Source of the DNA: Deltaproteobacteria bacterium RIFCSPLOWO2_02_56_12
GTDB lineage: Bacteria; Desulfobacterota; Binatia; UBA9968
Assembly (NCBI GenBank): GCA_001799045.1
Contig: MGRY01000020.1
Location: 1-8,568, forward strand
Direction: 5' to 3'
Length of the DNA: 8,568 nt
Made by a program: the position numbers and the translations under genes. Of the stretch, positions 6,002 to 8,568 are shown piece after piece; within the stretch, counting starts at the first letter, position 1; each line of letters opens with the position of its first letter. Below the pieces are notes generated by a model. It saw only the letters and a program-made list of their open reading frames with translations, did no database searches and was not told where the DNA came from.

Positions 6002-7435
6002 TTATACTGTGCGGATCTTGAGTTGCTGCAACATTCTCTCAGCCGCCTCTTCCCCGCTGTGGATGCAATCGGCGATGCCGACCCCATGATAGGCATTGCC
6101 CGCCAGGGCAAGGGCGGGGAGTTTGGCGAGATGGGTCTCAATCCGTTCGATGCGTTCCCGATGGCCGACATGATACTGCGGCATGGAGCCTGTATGGCGA
6201 TGGATGCGGCAGAAAAGGGGTTCAGCCTTGATAGCTAAGAGATCAGCGAGTTCCCGGCGCACGCCGTTTTCCATCGTGTAATCGTCCTGCTTGAGCAGTT
6301 GAGGCTGCATTGCTCCGCCGACGAAGGCCCTGAGCAGGAGGTGTCCAGCCGGCGCCCTGCCGGCATATTTTATGCTGCTGAAGGTGCAGGCGATGATACT
6401 TCGCGACTCGGCGGCAGGAACGACAAAACCGAAGCCGTTAATTCCACGGGGGAGATCGCCCAGGCGATAAGCCAAGCTCACTGTGCCGGCGGATGAATAG
6501 GGAATAGCTCCCAGCTCCTGCGCGACCTGAGGGTCAAGCGCGGAAAGAATTTGCGCGGCATTGTAGGCGGGCAGCGCCAGGATTACTCCGTCGGCGTTAA
6601 ACCTTTCGTTGCCGCTTGTAGTTGCCGTCCAGATTTTTTTCCCCGAGTCCCAGTTGAGTCCGGTGATCTCGGTACCCAAATGCACGTTCCCGGTGGGAAG
6701 CCGCGCAGAGATGCTATCCACAAGCTCCTGCATGCCGCCGGCAAGAGTCACAAACAGGCTCCAGCGCGCTCCACTCCCTGCCCGTTGCTTCCCGGAGCGC
6801 TGCCGCTGTTCAGACCACATGGCCCAAATAACGCTGCGTCGAGTGCGTTCCATTTCCAAGAAGCGAGGCATGGTTGCAGACAGGCTGAGCTGCTCAGGAT
6901 CGGCCGCGTAAATCCCGCCGATTAGAGGCTGGGCTACACGTTCCAAGACCTCCGAGCCGAAACGCCGCCGGACAAACGATGCCAAGCTCTCGTCACCATC
7001 TATGCTGCCACGGGGCAGGAACAGTTCGCAGGCTATACGGAGTTTACCCTTCCAGGAAAAGAGGGGAGTTTGGATGAAGGGCCAGAGTCGCGTAGGGGCA
7101 AGAAGGAAAAACCCTTCCGGCAGGAGCCGCAAGGAGCCTTCGTGGACGACGTAAATGTTCTGGTTGGTAGTACTGGTTGAGATTAGGCGTGAGGTAAGAC
7201 CGAGGCGCTCGCACAGCCGGAGCGCCCAGGGTTTTTCCGTAATGAAGGAATCCGGACCTGCCTCCACCAGAAACTCGCCAACCCGCTCCGTGGCGATATT
7301 TCCACCCAGGCGGTGACTCGCTTCCAATAGCAGGATCTCCATCTCCAGGTTTCTCTCCCGGCTGAGTTCCGTCAAGCGGTAGGCTGCTGCCAGACCGGAA
7401 ATACCTCCGCCTGCGACGATGATTCGGCGATTCAT
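6002..7435 (-). CDS. hemY: Protoporphyrinogen IX oxidase (oxygen-dependent HemY type)
   Basis: This 477-residue FAD flavoprotein catalyses the six-electron oxidation of protoporphyrinogen IX to protoporphyrin IX, the penultimate step of haem synthesis. In some annotations the same family is called hemG. The N-terminal dinucleotide-binding loop is IVAGGGISGLAAAYRL (6-21), with E38 at the end of the second strand where the FAD ribose is bound, and RLGGNI (42-47). VEAGPDSF (57-64), LAGGMQELVDSI (231-242) and the C-terminal FAD motif LAGNAYHGVGIADCIHSGEEAA (444-465) are family signatures. Length matches the usual 450-480. ATG 7435 is chosen because it places the FAD loop at the very N-terminus, as in homologues. 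No good Shine-Dalgarno precedes it, and in-frame GTG 7468 (with AAGGGC upstream), ATG 7492 and TTG 7504 would add 11-23 residues. No other haem gene is in the window. Confidence 0.92.
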   Translation of the reverse strand: MNRRIIVAGGGISGLAAAYRLTELSRERNLEMEILLLEASHRLGGNIATERVGEFLVEAGPDSFITEKPWALRLCERLGLTSRLISTSTTNQNIYVVHEGSLRLLPEGFFLLAPTRLWPFIQTPLFSWKGKLRIACELFLPRGSIDGDESLASFVRRRFGSEVLERVAQPLIGGIYAADPEQLSLSATMPRFLEMERTRRSVIWAMWSEQRQRSGKQRAGSGARWSLFVTLAGGMQELVDSISARLPTGNVHLGTEITGLNWDSGKKIWTATTSGNERFNADGVILALPAYNAAQILSALDPQVAQELGAIPYSSAGTVSLAYRLGDLPRGINGFGFVVPAAESRSIIACTFSSIKYAGRAPAGHLLLRAFVGGAMQPQLLKQDDYTMENGVRRELADLLAIKAEPLFCRIHRHTGSMPQYHVGHRERIERIETHLAKLPALALAGNAYHGVGIADCIHSGEEAAERMLQQLKIRTV

Positions 7436-7603
7436 ACTGATAGGCAGTTGTCTTTTCTCTGGGACCACCTGCCAGCGGCCCTTCACAACCATAAGAGGCG
7501 ACAAACGGGAATCGGGCCGACTTGGACAGTCTCTTGAGAGAAAGGTATCCGATAAAAGGCTATAAGGTCAAACTATAGAAAGGTCTATGAAACGGACCCG
7601 CTT
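7436..7603. other. 168-bp gap between the toxin gene and hemY, with a weak candidate hemY promoter and a short repeat
   Basis: No gene was found here. On the minus strand TTGACC (7571-7566, five of six consensus) could be a -35 box for hemY, but positions 16-18 bases downstream give only weak -10 matches (GATACC, ATACCT, TACCTT). The motif GACCTT occurs twice (7585-7580 and 7569-7564), each followed within two bases by TATAG. No hairpin with a T-run follows the toxin stop, so a factor-independent terminator is not evident. Confidence 0.3.
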
Positions 7604-8071
7604 TCATTTTTGCCGGTATTGGCTGGGCAGGATGGATTTGAGTTCCGTGACACCCAGCAGGTGGGGGTCCGTGGTGATGATGAGGTCGGCATGTTCGGCC
7701 AATCCGGAAGCCAGGTAGAGACCATCATTGTAAGAAAAAGCATTTTTCTTTGAGTAGTAGCGTCTCCTGAGTTCAGCCGCATGAACAGCAAGCGGCACGG
7801 TGATGGGCAATATCCGCAGGTTTGCTTCCGCCTCGATAGCAGCCCGGGCGATTTCGAAGCCCGATTTATTCTCCCGCAGATAGACATACCGGACTTCCCC
7901 TAGGAGAATAGCTGTGGAGATCCCTCGTAATCGCCCTTCCTCAAGTGCTTTGAGAACCCGTCCGGCGCCGGCAATTTCTTCTTTGGGAGCCCTCGTCGCC
8001 TCGGGGATAAGCACGGCGAGGAATACATTGGCATCAAGGCAAGCCAGAGAAGCAGACTCACCTCTACTCAT
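7604..8071 (-). CDS. vapC: PIN-domain ribonuclease toxin (VapC-type)
   Basis: This 155-residue protein has the PIN fold: LDANVFLAV (12-20) with acidic D13, E59 in LLGEVRYVY, D116 in FSYNDGLYLA, and D135 in IITTDPHLLG. These four carboxylates form the metal site with which VapC toxins cut RNA (tRNA or rRNA in studied cases). All are present, so the protein looks catalytically intact. It starts at ATG 8071, eight bases inside the end of the AbrB-type antitoxin gene (sequence ATGAGTAG, where TAG ends the antitoxin). This overlap is typical of type II toxin-antitoxin pairs and implies coupled translation. It is slightly longer than common VapC proteins (about 130-140) because of an insertion around residues 23-45. 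Family is firm; the RNA target cannot be read. Confidence 0.88.
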   Translation of the reverse strand: MSRGESASLACLDANVFLAVLIPEATRAPKEEIAGAGRVLKALEEGRLRGISTAILLGEVRYVYLRENKSGFEIARAAIEAEANLRILPITVPLAVHAAELRRRYYSKKNAFSYNDGLYLASGLAEHADLIITTDPHLLGVTELKSILPSQYRQK

Positions 8072-8306
8072 CTTCCCACCCTTCCTCGAACTCCCGGTGC
8101 GCCTTGCGGAAGTCTCCAGGCGACAACTGCTTGCCCGCCAGTCGGAGGGCTTCGGTCAGGCGAGGCGGCAGCGCCCGGATCCGGAAGGTGCCGTCCGGCT
8201 GTTGAACAAACACCAGGAGGTCCCCGACCTTGGCCTTCAAGGCTCGACGGACGTCGCGCGGCAATGTGACTTGATACTTGGCGGTGATCTTGGTGACCGC
8301 AGACAT
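8064..8306 (-). CDS. vapB: AbrB/MazE/SpoVT-type antitoxin
   Basis: This 80-residue protein opens with the swapped-hairpin DNA-binding motif of the AbrB/SpoVT/MazE superfamily: TKITAKYQVTLPRDVRRAL (5-23), then KVGDLLVFVQQPDG (26-39). The acidic, partly helical C-terminus (about 45-80, ending EEGWEDE) is the expected toxin-neutralising tail. ATG 8306 has a good AAGGAG seven bases upstream. The gene overlaps the PIN toxin by eight bases. Antitoxins of this kind usually bind palindromes in their own promoter together with the toxin. Two small palindromes lie upstream (8330-8340 and 8352-8365). The vapB symbol reflects the pairing with a PIN toxin rather than a specific orthologue. Confidence 0.88.
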   Translation of the reverse strand: MSAVTKITAKYQVTLPRDVRRALKAKVGDLLVFVQQPDGTFRIRALPPRLTEALRLAGKQLSPGDFRKAHREFEEGWEDE

Positions 8307-8318
8307 GGTAATCTCCTT

Positions 8319-8374
8319 ACAATATTTAATTGTCGGACAAAAATAAAATTATCAGATATATTTGAGGAATTCAA
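8319..8374 (-). promoter_or_regulatory. Candidate promoter/operator region of the toxin-antitoxin pair
   Basis: On the minus strand TTGAAT (8374-8369) and GATAAT (8353-8348, five of six) form a possible promoter with a short 15-base spacer. The spacer is nearly filled by the palindrome TCAGATATATTTGA (8352-8365; six of seven pairs match). Downstream, TTGTCGGACAA (8330-8340) is a perfect inverted repeat around one base, and ACAAT/ATTGT arms (8319-8323, 8329-8333) give a third half-site. Both palindromes could serve autoregulation by the AbrB-type antitoxin, which is inference. Confidence 0.4.
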
Positions 8375-8412
8375 GCATTGAGCGAGGGTTCCGACAAGAG
8401 TCCCGTCGTTCG

Positions 8413-8457
8413 TAACGGCTTGCCCGGAAGAAGGCGATTCATTCCTTCTAGCCGTTA
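8413..8457. repeat. Nested stem-loop between an upstream gene end and the toxin-antitoxin promoter
   Basis: Outer arms TAACGGCT (8413-8420) and AGCCGTTA (8450-8457) pair perfectly over eight bases. Inside them AGAAGG (8429-8434) and CCTTCT (8444-8449) pair over six bases around a nine-base loop, and the inner right arm abuts the outer right arm. On the other side there is an eight-base bulge. It begins ten bases after the stop codon at 8468 of the upstream reading frame. There is no T-run, so it is not a standard factor-independent terminator. It may be a 3' end-stabilising hairpin or a mobile-type repeat. Confidence 0.5.
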
Positions 8458-8467
8458 GCCATCAGGT

Positions 8468-8568
8468 TTAGCTCTTAGGCTTGAGAATCTTTGGCTGCCT
8501 GCTGATTGCCGAAAGCTTAGCTTCTATTACATCGGCCATCATGCGTATGAAGATTGGGTGGTCGTTCA
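8468..8568 (-). CDS. C-terminal end of an unidentified protein, partial at the window edge
   Basis: One minus-strand frame is open from the window edge to a TAA at 8470-8468, giving 32 residues that read NDHPIFIRMMADVIEAKL and end in a basic tail KPKS. The other two minus-strand frames meet stops. The residue mix (an amphipathic helix and then a lysine-rich tail) looks like a real protein end, and the stem-loop at 8413-8457 follows it closely. The piece is too short to assign to a family. It could be a chance open stretch, since 32 codons without a stop are not rare. Confidence 0.35.
   Translation of the reverse strand, partial: NDHPIFIRMMADVIEAKLSAISRQPKILKPKS

Noticed and set aside
5956..6171. 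72-residue N-terminal extension of the radical SAM frame
   Set aside because: It overlaps the conserved C-terminal FAD motif of hemY in another frame, has a low-complexity proline/serine/alanine-rich content, and lies upstream of the family-typical MKEALWW start.
7914..8381. Plus-strand open frame of 155 codons opposite the toxin-antitoxin genes
   Set aside because: Both minus-strand genes have clear domains, overlap in the normal way and have a good ribosome binding site; the plus frame has none of these.
8541..8568. Possible plus-strand start ATG near the window end
   Set aside because: No ribosome binding site precedes it and only nine codons are visible; the opposite strand offers a more protein-like frame.

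Overview
All nine genes in this window lie on the minus strand, so the transcriptional order runs from high to low coordinates. The base composition is moderately GC-rich and Shine-Dalgarno sites are of the ordinary bacterial type. The mix of genes (a GAF-fused enzyme I, an oxygen-type protoporphyrinogen oxidase, an AmmeMemoRadiSam radical SAM enzyme and a diiron oxygenase with a NuoE/NuoF-type redox pair) suggests a Gram-negative bacterium of the former Deltaproteobacteria (Desulfobacterota/Myxococcota) or a similar lineage such as NC10. No taxonomic marker is present, so this is an inference from gene content. The two oxygen-linked enzymes suggest at least micro-aerobic life.

Layout in the direction of transcription: (1) 8568-8468, the last 32 codons of an unidentified gene, followed by a nested stem-loop at 8413-8457. 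(2) 8306-7604, a compact toxin-antitoxin pair: an AbrB/MazE-type antitoxin overlapping a PIN-domain (VapC-type) toxin by 8 bases, behind an AT-rich promoter region with small palindromes. (3) 7435-4894, protoporphyrinogen oxidase (HemY type) and then a radical SAM enzyme of the AmmeMemoRadiSam family. (4) 4817-2376, PtsP, the nitrogen-type enzyme I with an N-terminal GAF domain, preceded by a perfect TTGACA but no clear ribosome binding site. (5) 2305-1, a likely three-gene operon: a BoxB-like ferritin-fold diiron oxygenase component, a small thioredoxin-like [2Fe-2S] ferredoxin (NuoE-like), and a NuoF/51-kDa-type FMN flavoprotein that runs off the window edge.

The last block is the most interesting. 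Benzoyl-CoA and phenylacetyl-CoA epoxidases are normally fed by BoxA- or PaaE-type reductases. Here the diiron subunit sits directly upstream of a two-part NADH-dehydrogenase-like module, with a 20-bp near-perfect palindrome where the promoter start should be. The flavoprotein also departs from the classical NuoF cofactor motifs. This suggests an inducible oxygenase with its own electron-transfer chain, although the substrate and the direction of electron flow cannot be read from the sequence. No RNA genes, CRISPR arrays or insertion sequences were seen. No gene-free stretch exceeds about 170 bases.
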